A program made the position numbers and the translations under genes. Below are positions 18,653-26,457 of a stretch of 64,000 nt of DNA, piece after piece. This DNA is from Gammaproteobacteria bacterium (GTDB taxonomy: Bacteria > Pseudomonadota > Gammaproteobacteria > Burkholderiales > Rhodocyclaceae). How positions within the stretch are numbered: position 1 is the stretch's first letter; each line of letters opens with the position of its first letter. The notes below the pieces were generated by a model, which worked only from the letters and a program-made list of their open reading frames with translations, did no database searches and was not told the DNA's origin. The stretch is from positions 248,001 through 312,000 of the forward strand of contig JAHJEO010000016.1 in the NCBI GenBank assembly GCA_018825305.1. Reading direction: 5' to 3'.

Positions 18653-18728
18653 CTCCGCCGGGCCGTCCCAAGGAGGCATACGCCCCCCCGTGGGGGGCAG
18701 CGAGCCGGGTTTGCGAGCGTGGGGGGCC
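18653..18728 (-). repeat. In-operon GC-rich hairpin repeat, copy A
   Basis: About 72 bp. Read on the minus strand it runs CCCCCACGCTCGC, then CCCGGCTCGCTG, then the hairpin GCCCCCCACGGGGGGGC, then CTTGGGACGGCCCGGCGG. It fills the gap between the catalytic and Fe-S subunit genes and ends 2 bases before the start codon of the latter. Copies B (42393) and C (59807) have the same orientation relative to the downstream gene. Confidence 0.85.
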
Positions 18729-18734
18729 ATAGTC

Positions 18735-21308
18735 TCAGGTGTCTCGGCGGAATACGATGGAACGGGCGGTCGCCAGCGAGTCCCAGCCCGGGCGGTGCTC
18801 TAGCTTCGTCTTGGCGACGTTGACCAGAATCGTGTTGTAGGCGAAGGCGCCGGCCGGGCTCGGTTCGTCGGCGGTGAGGAAATCCGGGTTGCCGGCACGA
18901 TCCACGCCGTTCTTGTCGAGGTCCATCCATACGCCTTCGTGCAGCACCGCCACGCCCGGCATGCAGCGCTCGGTGACGTAGGTGGGAACTACCACCCTGC
19001 CGCGATCGTTCCAGACCTCGACGATGTCGCCGGTGACGATGCCGAGTCTCGCGGCGTCGGATGCGTTGAGCGTGACTTCCTGCTGGTAGGTCTCGCGCAG
19101 CCAGGGGATGTTGTTGAAGATCGAGTGGGTGCGCCAGCGTGGATGCGGCGTTATGAGGTGGAAAGGGAACTGCCGGACCTTGGGATGATTGAGCGACTCG
19201 AAGGGCTCGATCCACTTGGGAATCAGGGGGATCGGGTAGCCGTACTGGGTCTTGGTCCAGTCCGTCACCCGTGCCAGCGTGGTCGAGAAAATCTCGATCC
19301 GACCCGAGGGGGTCTGGAATTTTTCGCCGTCCTCGATCTGGGCGCGGAAGGCCACCAGCGGCTGGTCGAACTTGAACTTGTAGACGCCGCGGCGCTTGAA
19401 CTCATCCCACGACATGGTCACGCCCTGATGGTCCTGTACCTTTTTCCACCAGGCAACGAGGTAGGCCTCATCCACTGCGTCGTCGTTATCGAAGTAGCTG
19501 CGATCGGCGCGCGGGTTGTAGCGCTTGCCGAAATCCTTGAGCGCAGGGTCGAGCGTCTCCAGGCGATAGGCCAGTTCGGTGAAGATCTGGAAGTCGGTCT
19601 TCGATTCGCCAAGTGGCGCAATCGCCTTGGGGCGATGGATGTAGTAGTGGCCCTTGTACCAGGGCAGGGCGACATCGTGGCGTTCGAAGTGCGTGGCTAC
19701 CGGCAGCAGCACATCGGCCCACAGCCCCGAGGGCGTGATTGTCGAGTCGGCGCAGACCACCAGCTCGAGTTTTTCGATCGCCTGAATTTCCTTGTTGATG
19801 TTGGTGAGCTGGTTGAACCAGTCCGAGCCGTGCCACCAGATGCCCTTGATGTTGGGGATCTGGCCGTCGAGGGAGTCCGAGCGCGGCCAGCAGCCGATTT
19901 CTTCGCGCTTGACATTCGGGTAGTTGAGCACGCAGTGCGCCCAGCGGTCGGACTTGATCGAAGCCCACCAGAGGTTGGCGTTCTCGTCGTAGGGGTAGGC
20001 CACGCTTTCGGCGTGCCAGCCCTTGCCGACGCCTTCGGCGCAGCCGCCGAGGATGCCGATGTTGCCGGTCATCGCCTGCACCGCCGCGGCCATGCGGTTG
20101 TATTGTTCGCCGTAGGCGGCGCGGCCCGGTGCCCACGATGCCTTGAGCGCCGCCGGCTTGGTGGTGGCGTACATGCGCGCGAGCTTGACGATGTCGGCGG
20201 CCTTGACGCCGCAGATCGGCTCGGCCCACTCGGGCGTCTTCGGCGTGTTGTCGTACTTGCCGAGGATGTAGTCCTTGAAGTTTTCATGCCCCGTGGCCCA
20301 GCCGGGCATCGTCCCCTCGTCCATGCCCTGGCAGAACTTGTCGATGAAGGCCTGGTCCTGCAGCTTCTCCGTGAAGATCACGTGTGCCATCGCAGCCAGC
20401 ATCGCCGCATCGGTGTTGGGCTTGATCGGAATCCACCAGGCGTCATAGGTGGCGGCGGAATCCGTGTATTGCGGGTCGATCAGCACAAACTTGCAGCCGC
20501 GCTGCTTGGCCATCCGCATGTAATAGAAGGTGTTGCCGCCGTGGAAGGTGTAGGCCGGGTTCCAGCCCCACATGATGATGAGCTTGCTGTGGGCGAAGGC
20601 GTCGTCCTCGTTGCCGTCCTCGATGGTGCCGAAGGTCATGCGGCTGGAGAAGGTGGTGCCCTGGTAGCTCGGCACCGACCACGAATTGGTGCGGCAGCCG
20701 AACATGCCGAGGAAGCGGGCCAGCAGGCCCTCGATCTGGTCGGACTTGTGCAGTGCGCCGTAGGAGGTGCCGGCATAGGCCTGATCGAGCATCGCGGTCG
20801 GGCCGTAGTTCTTCTTCAGCTCGATCATCTTCCTGGCGATGTGGTCGAGCGCCTCGTTCCACGACACGCGCTTGAACTTGCCCTCGCCGCGCTTGCCGAC
20901 GCGCAGCATCGGGTAGAGCAGGCGCTCCGGCGAGTAGAGCCGGGCGCGGTAGGAGCGGCCGCGCAGGCAGGCGCGCAGCTGCGGCTCCTCGGCGGTATCC
21001 TTGCCGAAGGCGCCGTTCTCCTGGTAGCGCCCGTCGTCGGTCGACAGCCGCACGATGACGTCGCCCTTCTTGTGGGCGACCAGCATGTGGCGCGAGCCGC
21101 AGTTGTGGTCGCAACTGGTGACGACGGTGGTGAGCTGGTCGTCGGTGTAGTGCGGCTCGTAGGCGAAGGCCTGCGCTTCTTTTTTCTGCGTGGCCATCTC
21201 GACCAGTCCGCCGGCGGCGGACAGCGCGGCGCCGGCGGCGGCGGTCTTGAGGAAGCTGCGTCGCTTCGGGTTGAGCAGGCTCTCGATCCAGTCGGGTGTC
21301 GGTTTCAT
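18735..21308 (-). CDS. Molybdopterin oxidoreductase catalytic subunit (DMSO reductase family)
   Basis: Large periplasmic catalytic subunit, 857 residues, of a complex molybdoenzyme related to DmsA. The N terminus has a Tat signal (KRRSFLKT, residues 15-22). The [4Fe-4S] region reads CDHNCGSRH then RACLRGRSYR, so Cys66, Cys70 and Cys114 are kept but the usual third Cys is His74. Cofactor-binding blocks (IIMWGWNPAYT, LIDPQYTDSA, TPSGRIEIFS) are present. By alignment with DmsA the Mo ligand is likely a Ser in TTFSSRMTF, which is uncertain. The operon also supplies a pentahaem cytochrome, an Fe-S subunit and a chaperone, but no DmsC-type anchor. The substrate is not identifiable; a respiratory reductase for an S- or N-oxide or similar acceptor is the best guess. 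Confidence 0.92.
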   Translation of the reverse strand: MKPTPDWIESLLNPKRRSFLKTAAAGAALSAAGGLVEMATQKKEAQAFAYEPHYTDDQLTTVVTSCDHNCGSRHMLVAHKKGDVIVRLSTDDGRYQENGAFGKDTAEEPQLRACLRGRSYRARLYSPERLLYPMLRVGKRGEGKFKRVSWNEALDHIARKMIELKKNYGPTAMLDQAYAGTSYGALHKSDQIEGLLARFLGMFGCRTNSWSVPSYQGTTFSSRMTFGTIEDGNEDDAFAHSKLIIMWGWNPAYTFHGGNTFYYMRMAKQRGCKFVLIDPQYTDSAATYDAWWIPIKPNTDAAMLAAMAHVIFTEKLQDQAFIDKFCQGMDEGTMPGWATGHENFKDYILGKYDNTPKTPEWAEPICGVKAADIVKLARMYATTKPAALKASWAPGRAAYGEQYNRMAAAVQAMTGNIGILGGCAEGVGKGWHAESVAYPYDENANLWWASIKSDRWAHCVLNYPNVKREEIGCWPRSDSLDGQIPNIKGIWWHGSDWFNQLTNINKEIQAIEKLELVVCADSTITPSGLWADVLLPVATHFERHDVALPWYKGHYYIHRPKAIAPLGESKTDFQIFTELAYRLETLDPALKDFGKRYNPRADRSYFDNDDAVDEAYLVAWWKKVQDHQGVTMSWDEFKRRGVYKFKFDQPLVAFRAQIEDGEKFQTPSGRIEIFSTTLARVTDWTKTQYGYPIPLIPKWIEPFESLNHPKVRQFPFHLITPHPRWRTHSIFNNIPWLRETYQQEVTLNASDAARLGIVTGDIVEVWNDRGRVVVPTYVTERCMPGVAVLHEGVWMDLDKNGVDRAGNPDFLTADEPSPAGAFAYNTILVNVAKTKLEHRPGWDSLATARSIVFRRDT

Positions 21309-21311
21309 GGT

Positions 21312-22157
21312 TCAGTGTCCTGCGGGTTTCGGTGTTGCCGCCTGGATCAGGAAGCGCATTTCGGAGTGGCGCGGCCGCAGTCGGGCCCACTCCGGCGTCG
21401 CTTCGGGCATGCCGGGCCAGGGGTTGCGGGCATAGGGATAGGCAATGCGGTACCACGGGCGGCCGCCGTGGCAGCCGTAGCAGGTGTCGCCACCGGTGTT
21501 TTGGGTGCTGCCGGCCTTCTCGATCGCTTCGGCGTTGAGGTAGCTGACCTGATGGCGATTGGTGCGAATCGCCGCGTGGCACGACAGGCAGTTGTTCTGG
21601 AAGGTGTCCCTGACCTCATGCCATGGGCCGGTGAGGCCGGCCATCACCGGCCAGTTCATCTGGCCATGGCACTTGAGGCAGGTGGTTTCCGGATTGACCT
21701 GCTTGCGCAATGTGAAGCCAGTGTCGCTCTGCGGCGCCGACGTGGCGGAGGACCCCGGCGCCTCCTCGCGCGGGTCGTGGCCCTCGTGGCAGGTGTTGCA
21801 CTTGAGGTTCATCAGTTGCTTTGCCATGGGCGTGACCAGGTGGCGACGGTGGAAGGTGTCCTGCCCGCCGCTGTAGGTCGAAACCTGCTGGTACCAGGCT
21901 AGGCTGTCGGCCGCCTTTATGCCGGCGGGCGAGAGTGGCCGGACCGTGTCGTCGAGAACCTCTTTGTGGCAGGCCAGGCATTGTGCGTCCGTGGCAGATT
22001 CGATCGCCGGCTTGAAATGGATCGGGCTGTACGCAGCACGCATATGCTGTCCGGCGCGGTCGCCACCGCCGGCGGCGACCGCGAGGCTGGCAGGTCCGCT
22101 CCGGATGCCCCATGCCGACACTATCACCACCAGCGTTACCAGAAACCATCTCAGCAT
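21312..22157 (-). CDS. Pentahaem c-type cytochrome
   Basis: A 281-residue exported protein with five CXXCH haem sites: CLACH, CNTCH, CLKCH, CLSCH and CYGCH. The N terminus MLRWFLVTLVVIVSAWG is a signal peptide or anchor. The ATG at 22157 is preceded by GAGAGAG at 7 bases; the frame is open upstream but without any plausible start. Its stop lies 3 bases before the start of the molybdoenzyme gene, so it very likely passes electrons to that enzyme in place of a membrane-anchor subunit. It is not a typical NapC/NrfH protein (those have four haems). Extra His residues near the haems could be distal ligands. Confidence 0.92.
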   Translation of the reverse strand: MLRWFLVTLVVIVSAWGIRSGPASLAVAAGGGDRAGQHMRAAYSPIHFKPAIESATDAQCLACHKEVLDDTVRPLSPAGIKAADSLAWYQQVSTYSGGQDTFHRRHLVTPMAKQLMNLKCNTCHEGHDPREEAPGSSATSAPQSDTGFTLRKQVNPETTCLKCHGQMNWPVMAGLTGPWHEVRDTFQNNCLSCHAAIRTNRHQVSYLNAEAIEKAGSTQNTGGDTCYGCHGGRPWYRIAYPYARNPWPGMPEATPEWARLRPRHSEMRFLIQAATPKPAGH

Positions 22158-22218
22158 GGCTATGCTCTCTCGAATCGCAACAATTGCAGCATTCGTAACG
22201 GGAACGCCCGCGCTGTCG

Positions 22219-22551
22219 TCAGCGCGGAGGCTTCCGCACCGCGCGCATTCCGCGTAGGTCGTAGGGATCGGCCATGCCGGGGTGGTCCAGGGGCGTGTAC
22301 CAGTTCCCCTGATGGTCAAGCACCCTGAGGACGCTTTCGGGGTAAGGCTTGTCGATGCCGCGCAGGGCCTGGACGCGCCATGCATCGGGGCGGGGGAATT
22401 CCTTGATTATGGGGGCGGCAGGACGATGCGCGGGCGCCAGGCCGGCCACGGATGTCGCCAATGCCGGCCGCGACGCCGGCGCCATGCAGGCAATGGCGAT
22501 CGCGGCAATTCTGGTGATCGCGGCAAGCGGGGTTTTCGGCACGGGATTCAT
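22219..22551 (-). CDS. Small exported protein, first gene of the molybdoenzyme operon
   Basis: A 110-residue protein with a signal-like N terminus (ITRIAAIAIACMAPASRPALA) and no family I recognise. The mature part contains EFPRPDAWRVQALRG and DHQGNWYTPLDHPGMADPYDLRGMR. It has one Cys, in the signal region, and no haem motif. It precedes the pentahaem cytochrome by 61 bases and follows the FNR-type site by 52 bases, so it should be expressed with the enzyme. It may be an accessory subunit. Confidence 0.65.
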   Translation of the reverse strand: MNPVPKTPLAAITRIAAIAIACMAPASRPALATSVAGLAPAHRPAAPIIKEFPRPDAWRVQALRGIDKPYPESVLRVLDHQGNWYTPLDHPGMADPYDLRGMRAVRKPPR

Positions 22552-22603
22552 CTGGTGGCGCTAAGGCATCGCCTGCCAGTCTGCCCCGTCGGTGGGATGA
22601 GTT

Positions 22604-22619
22604 ATTGACCTAGGTCAAT
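22604..22619. promoter_or_regulatory. FNR/ANR/DNR-type operator of the molybdoenzyme operon
   Basis: A perfect 16-bp palindrome ATTGACCTAGGTCAAT, i.e. TTGAC-N4-GTCAA, close to the FNR/CRP-family consensus TTGAT-N4-ATCAA. It lies 52 bases upstream of the first gene (start 22551), close enough to activate a promoter in the gap. This predicts induction under low oxygen or in the presence of nitrogen oxides. Confidence 0.72.
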
Positions 22620-22638
22620 CGACGGCGGCCGCGCGAGA

Positions 22639-23031
22639 TCAGGTGACCTTCTTGCCCCTGGCGCCTTTGGTGTCTTGGGTGTCTTTGTCCTTCCGGGCAT
22701 CGGCGTCGCCGCTTTCGTCCGCAGCCTTGGCCGCTGGCTCGGCTTCGGTTTCCCCGGAAACCGGCGTGGCCGTGTCGATCTTGTTCTCGCGCATGTAGCC
22801 GTCCATCTCGCGCCAGCCGGCGAAGATCGCGGCCTTGGACTCCTTGCGGTTTTCCGTATAGCACTCGTCAAGCTGGCGGCCGGCGTGGCGGCAGCCGGCG
22901 CCGACGGCCCGGCCTTCGGCGTCGCGCTTTTCGGCCACCTTGACGGGGTCGTCGATGCCGAGCTGCTCGCAACCGGCAAGGGCGGCGAACACGGCGAGGG
23001 ACAGCAGCAGGGGCAGGGTGCGGCGACTCAT
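22639..23031 (-). CDS. Predicted lipoprotein of unknown function
   Basis: A 130-residue protein with a lipoprotein signal: MSRRTLPLLLSLAVFAALAGC, lipobox LAGC with the lipidated Cys at residue 21. The mature part has two further Cys (GCRHAGRQLDECY), which could form a disulfide, and a charged Lys/Asp/Glu-rich tail. No domain is recognised. It lies between gcdH and the FNR site, on the same strand as both neighbours. The start at 23031 was chosen because it places the signal peptide at the N terminus. Confidence 0.75.
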   Translation of the reverse strand: MSRRTLPLLLSLAVFAALAGCEQLGIDDPVKVAEKRDAEGRAVGAGCRHAGRQLDECYTENRKESKAAIFAGWREMDGYMRENKIDTATPVSGETEAEPAAKAADESGDADARKDKDTQDTKGARGKKVT

Positions 23032-23083
23032 GGCGGCGTGGAAATTATGCTGAACCCATTCTACGGCAGCCGTTTGGAAATCT

Positions 23084-24256
23084 TTAGCCGGCAAAAGCGG
23101 CGATGCCGGTCTGGGCGCGGCCCAGGGTCAGGGCGTGGATGTCGTGGGTGCCCTCGTAGGTGTTTACGACTTCCAGGTTGAGCATGTGGCGCACCACGTG
23201 GTACTCGTCGGAGATGCCGTTGCCGCCATGCATGTCGCGCGCCAGGCGGGCGATGTCGAGCGCCTTGCCGCAGTTGTTGCGCTTCATCAGCGAGGTCATC
23301 TCCGGCGCGTCCCTGCCTTCGTCCTTGAGCCGGCCCAGCCGCAGCGCACCCTGCAGGCCGAGCGCGATCTCGGTCTGCATGTCTGCAAGCTTTTTCTGGA
23401 TCAGCTGGTTGGCGGCGAGCGGGCGGCCGAACTGCTTGCGGTCCAGCACGTACTGCCGGGCGCGGAACCAGCAGTCCTCGGCCGCGCCCATGGCGCCCCA
23501 GGCGATGCCATAGCGCGCCGAATTGAGGCAGCCGAGCGGCCCCTTGAGGCCTTCAACATTGGGCAGCAGGTTCTCTTCGGGGCAGAACACATCGTCCATC
23601 ACGATCTCGCCGGTGAGCGAGGCGCGCAGGCCCATCTTGCCGTGGATAGCCGGCGCCGACAGGCCCTTCCAGCCCTTCTCGAGGATGAAGCCGCGGACCT
23701 TGCTGTCGTCACACTTGGCCCAGACGACGAAGACATCGGCGAAGGGCGAGTTGGATATCCACATCTTGGCGCCGGAAAGCGACCAGCCGCCCGCCACCTG
23801 CTTCGCCCGCGTCTCCATCGCGCCGGGGTCGGAGCCGACGTTGGGCTCGGTCAGGCCGAAGCAGCCGATCAGTTCGCCGGTTGCCAGCCGCGGCAGGTAT
23901 TTTTCCTTCTGTGCGTCCGAGCCATAGGCGTTGATCGGATGCATCACCAGCGACGACTGCACGCTCATCATCGAGCGGTAGCCGGAATCGACGCGCTCGA
24001 CTTCGCGCGCGATCAGTCCGTAGCAGACGTAGTTGACGCCGGCGCAGCCATAGCCTTCGATCTGCGGCCCGAGCAGGCCCAGTTCGCCCATTTCCCGGAA
24101 TATCGCCGGGTCGGTCGTTTCCTGGCGGAAGGCGGCGAGCACGCGCGGCTGCAGGCGCTCCTGGGCGTAGGCGCGGGCGGTGTCCCTCACCAGGCGTTCG
24201 TCATCGCTCAACTGGTCGTCGAGCAGCAGCGGATCGTCCCATTGGAATCGGCTCAT
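23084..24256 (-). CDS. gcdH: Glutaryl-CoA dehydrogenase
   Basis: Flavin enzyme that oxidises and decarboxylates glutaryl-CoA to crotonyl-CoA, a late step of lysine and of anaerobic aromatic degradation; 390 residues. The N terminus [17 protein letters not shown], the block [13 protein letters not shown], the substrate-site [15 protein letters not shown] and the catalytic Glu in [12 protein letters not shown] match GcdH rather than short-chain acyl-CoA dehydrogenases. It lies 19 bases after the aryl-CoA ligase gene, so the two probably form an operon. Confidence 0.94.
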   Translation of the reverse strand: MSRFQWDDPLLLDDQLSDDERLVRDTARAYAQERLQPRVLAAFRQETTDPAIFREMGELGLLGPQIEGYGCAGVNYVCYGLIAREVERVDSGYRSMMSVQSSLVMHPINAYGSDAQKEKYLPRLATGELIGCFGLTEPNVGSDPGAMETRAKQVAGGWSLSGAKMWISNSPFADVFVVWAKCDDSKVRGFILEKGWKGLSAPAIHGKMGLRASLTGEIVMDDVFCPEENLLPNVEGLKGPLGCLNSARYGIAWGAMGAAEDCWFRARQYVLDRKQFGRPLAANQLIQKKLADMQTEIALGLQGALRLGRLKDEGRDAPEMTSLMKRNNCGKALDIARLARDMHGGNGISDEYHVVRHMLNLEVVNTYEGTHDIHALTLGRAQTGIAAFAG

Positions 24257-24275
24257 CGTGGTTTTCCCGTCATTC

Positions 24276-25931
24276 TCAAGTCGTGGTTTCCTGCCGCAGC
24301 CGGAAGCGCTGCAACTTGCCGGTTTCGGTACGCGGCAGTGCGTTGCGGAATTCGATGATACGCGGCACCTTGAACGACGCGAGCATGGTCTTGACATGTT
24401 CCTGCAATTCCACCGCGAGCGCGTCGCCGGCGGCCATGCCGGGGCGCAGGACGATACAGGCCTTGACGACCTGGCCGCGCTCGGCGTCGGCCGCGCCGAC
24501 CACGCCGCATTCGGCCACGGCCGGGTGCGCCAGCAGCGCTTCCTCGACCTCGGGGCCGCCGATGTTGCAGCCGGCCGAAATGATCAGGTCGTCGGTGCGC
24601 GCGGCGAAATGGAAGTAGCCCGCGTCGTCGATCCAGTAGGCATCGCCCGTGATGTTCCAGCCGTCCTGAACGTAGGCCTGTTGCCTCGGATCGTCGAGAT
24701 AGCGGCAGCCGGTGGGACCCTTGACGGCAAGTCGTCCGACCACGCCCGGCGCCACCGGCCGGCCGGTGGCATCGAGCACGGCGGCGCGATAACCGGGGAT
24801 GGGCTTGCCGGTGGCGCCGGCACGCATCTCGGCGGCGCGCGCCGAAATGAAGATGTGCAGCATCTCGGTCGAGCCGATGCCGTCGATCAGGGCGATGCCG
24901 GTGGCGGCCCGCCATTGCTCGAAGGTCGCCGCCGGCAACGGCTCGCCGGCGGAAATGCAGCGGCGCAGGCCGGACAGGTCGTGGGCGCCGACTTGCGGCA
25001 GCATCTGGCGGTAGAAGGTCGGCGTGGCGAACAGCGTGGTCACGCGATGGCGAGCGACGGCCCTGAGCAGGGATTCCGGCGAGGGCTGCGGCACCAGCAA
25101 CGTGGCGGCGCCCAGGGACAGCGGGAACAGCAGCGCACCGCCGAGGCCGAAGGTGAATGCCAGCGGCGCCGGGGCGCAGAACAGGTCGTCGGGTCCGGCT
25201 TCGAGGATGCTGCGCGGGAAGCATGCGCATATCGCCATGACGTCGCGGTGGCTGTGCATCGCCCCCTTGGGTACGCCGGTGGTGCCGGAGGTAAAGGCGA
25301 TCAGGGCGATGTCGTCGGCAGCGGTGGCGACCGCAGAAAAGCCGCCGGACTTGGTAGCGCACCGTGCCGCCAGCGCGCCCCGCAGGAGGTGTCCTTGGGG
25401 TGCCGACTTATTCAGTGGGTCGTCGTCGAAGGCCATCACTTGCCGCAGCGACGGGCAGCGCGCGCGCGCCGCATCGAGTTCGGCGTCCAGCGCGGCTTCG
25501 CAGAAGGCATGGCTGACCTGCGCCTTGGCGATGATCTCCGCCAGCTCCTTGGCGCGCAGCAGCGGCATGGTGGTGATGGCGATGCAGCCGGCTTTCTGTA
25601 CCGCCAGCCAGATTGCCGCCAGTGTCGGCGTATTGAAGCCGCGCAGCAGCACCCGGTTGCCGGGGATGGCGCCCATGTCCTCGACCAGCACGCGGGCGAT
25701 GCGGTCGACGCGTTCGCGCAAGTCGGCGTAGCTTAGCCTGGCGCCAGGCGAGAGGATGGCATTGCGCTCGCCCCAGCCGCGCTCGTCGATCGCGCGGTCG
25801 AGCAGTTCGGCGGCGCAGTTGAGCCGCTCGGGAAACTGCAGTTGCGGCAGGTCGTACAGCAATTCCGGCGAGGATTCGCGCGACGGCAGGTGGTCGCGGG
25901 CGAAGCTGTCGGCGTGAGCCGAAGCAATCAT
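24276..25931 (-). CDS. Benzoate/2-aminobenzoate-CoA ligase-like enzyme
   Basis: AMP-forming acyl-CoA synthetase, 551 residues, most like the aromatic group (benzoate, 2-aminobenzoate). Motifs: [12 protein letters not shown] (P-loop), [15 protein letters not shown], and the catalytic Lys in [11 protein letters not shown]. The neighbours (MarR regulator, aryl-CoA-type monooxygenase, gcdH) favour anthranilate or a similar aromatic acid, by inference. The ATG at 25931 overlaps the marR stop as ATGA. An expanded copy of the dispersed repeat (25360-25409) lies within the frame and encodes [17 protein letters not shown] between residues in front of the P-loop. Confidence 0.88.
   Translation of the reverse strand: MIASAHADSFARDHLPSRESSPELLYDLPQLQFPERLNCAAELLDRAIDERGWGERNAILSPGARLSYADLRERVDRIARVLVEDMGAIPGNRVLLRGFNTPTLAAIWLAVQKAGCIAITTMPLLRAKELAEIIAKAQVSHAFCEAALDAELDAARARCPSLRQVMAFDDDPLNKSAPQGHLLRGALAARCATKSGGFSAVATAADDIALIAFTSGTTGVPKGAMHSHRDVMAICACFPRSILEAGPDDLFCAPAPLAFTFGLGGALLFPLSLGAATLLVPQPSPESLLRAVARHRVTTLFATPTFYRQMLPQVGAHDLSGLRRCISAGEPLPAATFEQWRAATGIALIDGIGSTEMLHIFISARAAEMRAGATGKPIPGYRAAVLDATGRPVAPGVVGRLAVKGPTGCRYLDDPRQQAYVQDGWNITGDAYWIDDAGYFHFAARTDDLIISAGCNIGGPEVEEALLAHPAVAECGVVGAADAERGQVVKACIVLRPGMAAGDALAVELQEHVKTMLASFKVPRIIEFRNALPRTETGKLQRFRLRQETTT
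25360..25409 (-). repeat. Expanded dispersed repeat inside the aryl-CoA ligase gene
   Basis: About 50 bp: on the minus strand AAGTCGGC, then ACCCCAAGGACACCTCCTG, then CGGGGCGCGCTGGCGGCACGG. It matches the element in copA (61221-61270) at about 44 of 50 bases, but the two genes read it in different frames. It equals the short repeat with an extra hairpin-forming segment in its middle. Confidence 0.8.
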
Positions 25932-26425
25932 TTGGCGCGTGGCGGGGCGAGTTGCTGTTTGAGGACGGCCAGCAATTCGTGCAGCTCGGTGCGCTGGTGT
26001 TCGCTCATGCCGCCGAACAGTTCGACGATCCACTCGCGGTGGGCGTCGGCCATCTTCTTGAAGCTGCGGCGACCTTCGGGCGTGAGCTTGACGATATAGG
26101 CGCGGCGATCGGCCGGGTTGTCCTCGCGCACCACCAGGCCTTCGGCCACCAGCTGGTCGGTGATGCCGGTGACGTTGCCGCCGGTGACCATCATGCGCTT
26201 TGACAGCTCGCCCATCTTCAGGCCGTTCGGCATGCGTTCCAGCTGGGCCATGAGGTCGAAGCGCGGCAGCGTGATGTCGAACTTCTGGCGCAGGCGCGAA
26301 CGCACCTCACCCTCGACCAGCTTGGTGCATGCCAGCATACGCAACCACAGGCGCAGCGCCTGATGGTCGTCTGAAGTGGCGCGTGTTTCGGTATCGCTGC
26401 CGCCAGTGCTCGGGGTGATGTTCAT
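25928..26425 (-). CDS. MarR-family transcriptional regulator
   Basis: Winged-helix regulator, 165 residues. The helix-turn-helix and wing read MGELSKRMMVTGGNVTGITDQL and the following DRRAYIVKLTPEGRR block. MarR proteins in aromatic-acid clusters are commonly repressors released by the aryl-CoA ester. I chose the ATG at 26425 because GGAG lies 7 bases upstream; a TTG at 26461 that overlaps the monooxygenase stop is the alternative. It is cotranscribed with the ligase downstream. Confidence 0.9.
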   Translation of the reverse strand: MNITPSTGGSDTETRATSDDHQALRLWLRMLACTKLVEGEVRSRLRQKFDITLPRFDLMAQLERMPNGLKMGELSKRMMVTGGNVTGITDQLVAEGLVVREDNPADRRAYIVKLTPEGRRSFKKMADAHREWIVELFGGMSEHQRTELHELLAVLKQQLAPPRAK

Positions 26426-26457
26426 GGGAAATCTCCGGGAATCCAAATATCGATCCG

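Noticed and set aside
18939-21902. A very long open frame (987 codons) on the plus strand opposite the molybdoenzyme gene
   Set aside because: The minus strand encodes a complete family protein with Tat signal and cofactor motifs. The plus-strand frame is a mirror of its GC-rich codons, has no motif and no ribosome site.
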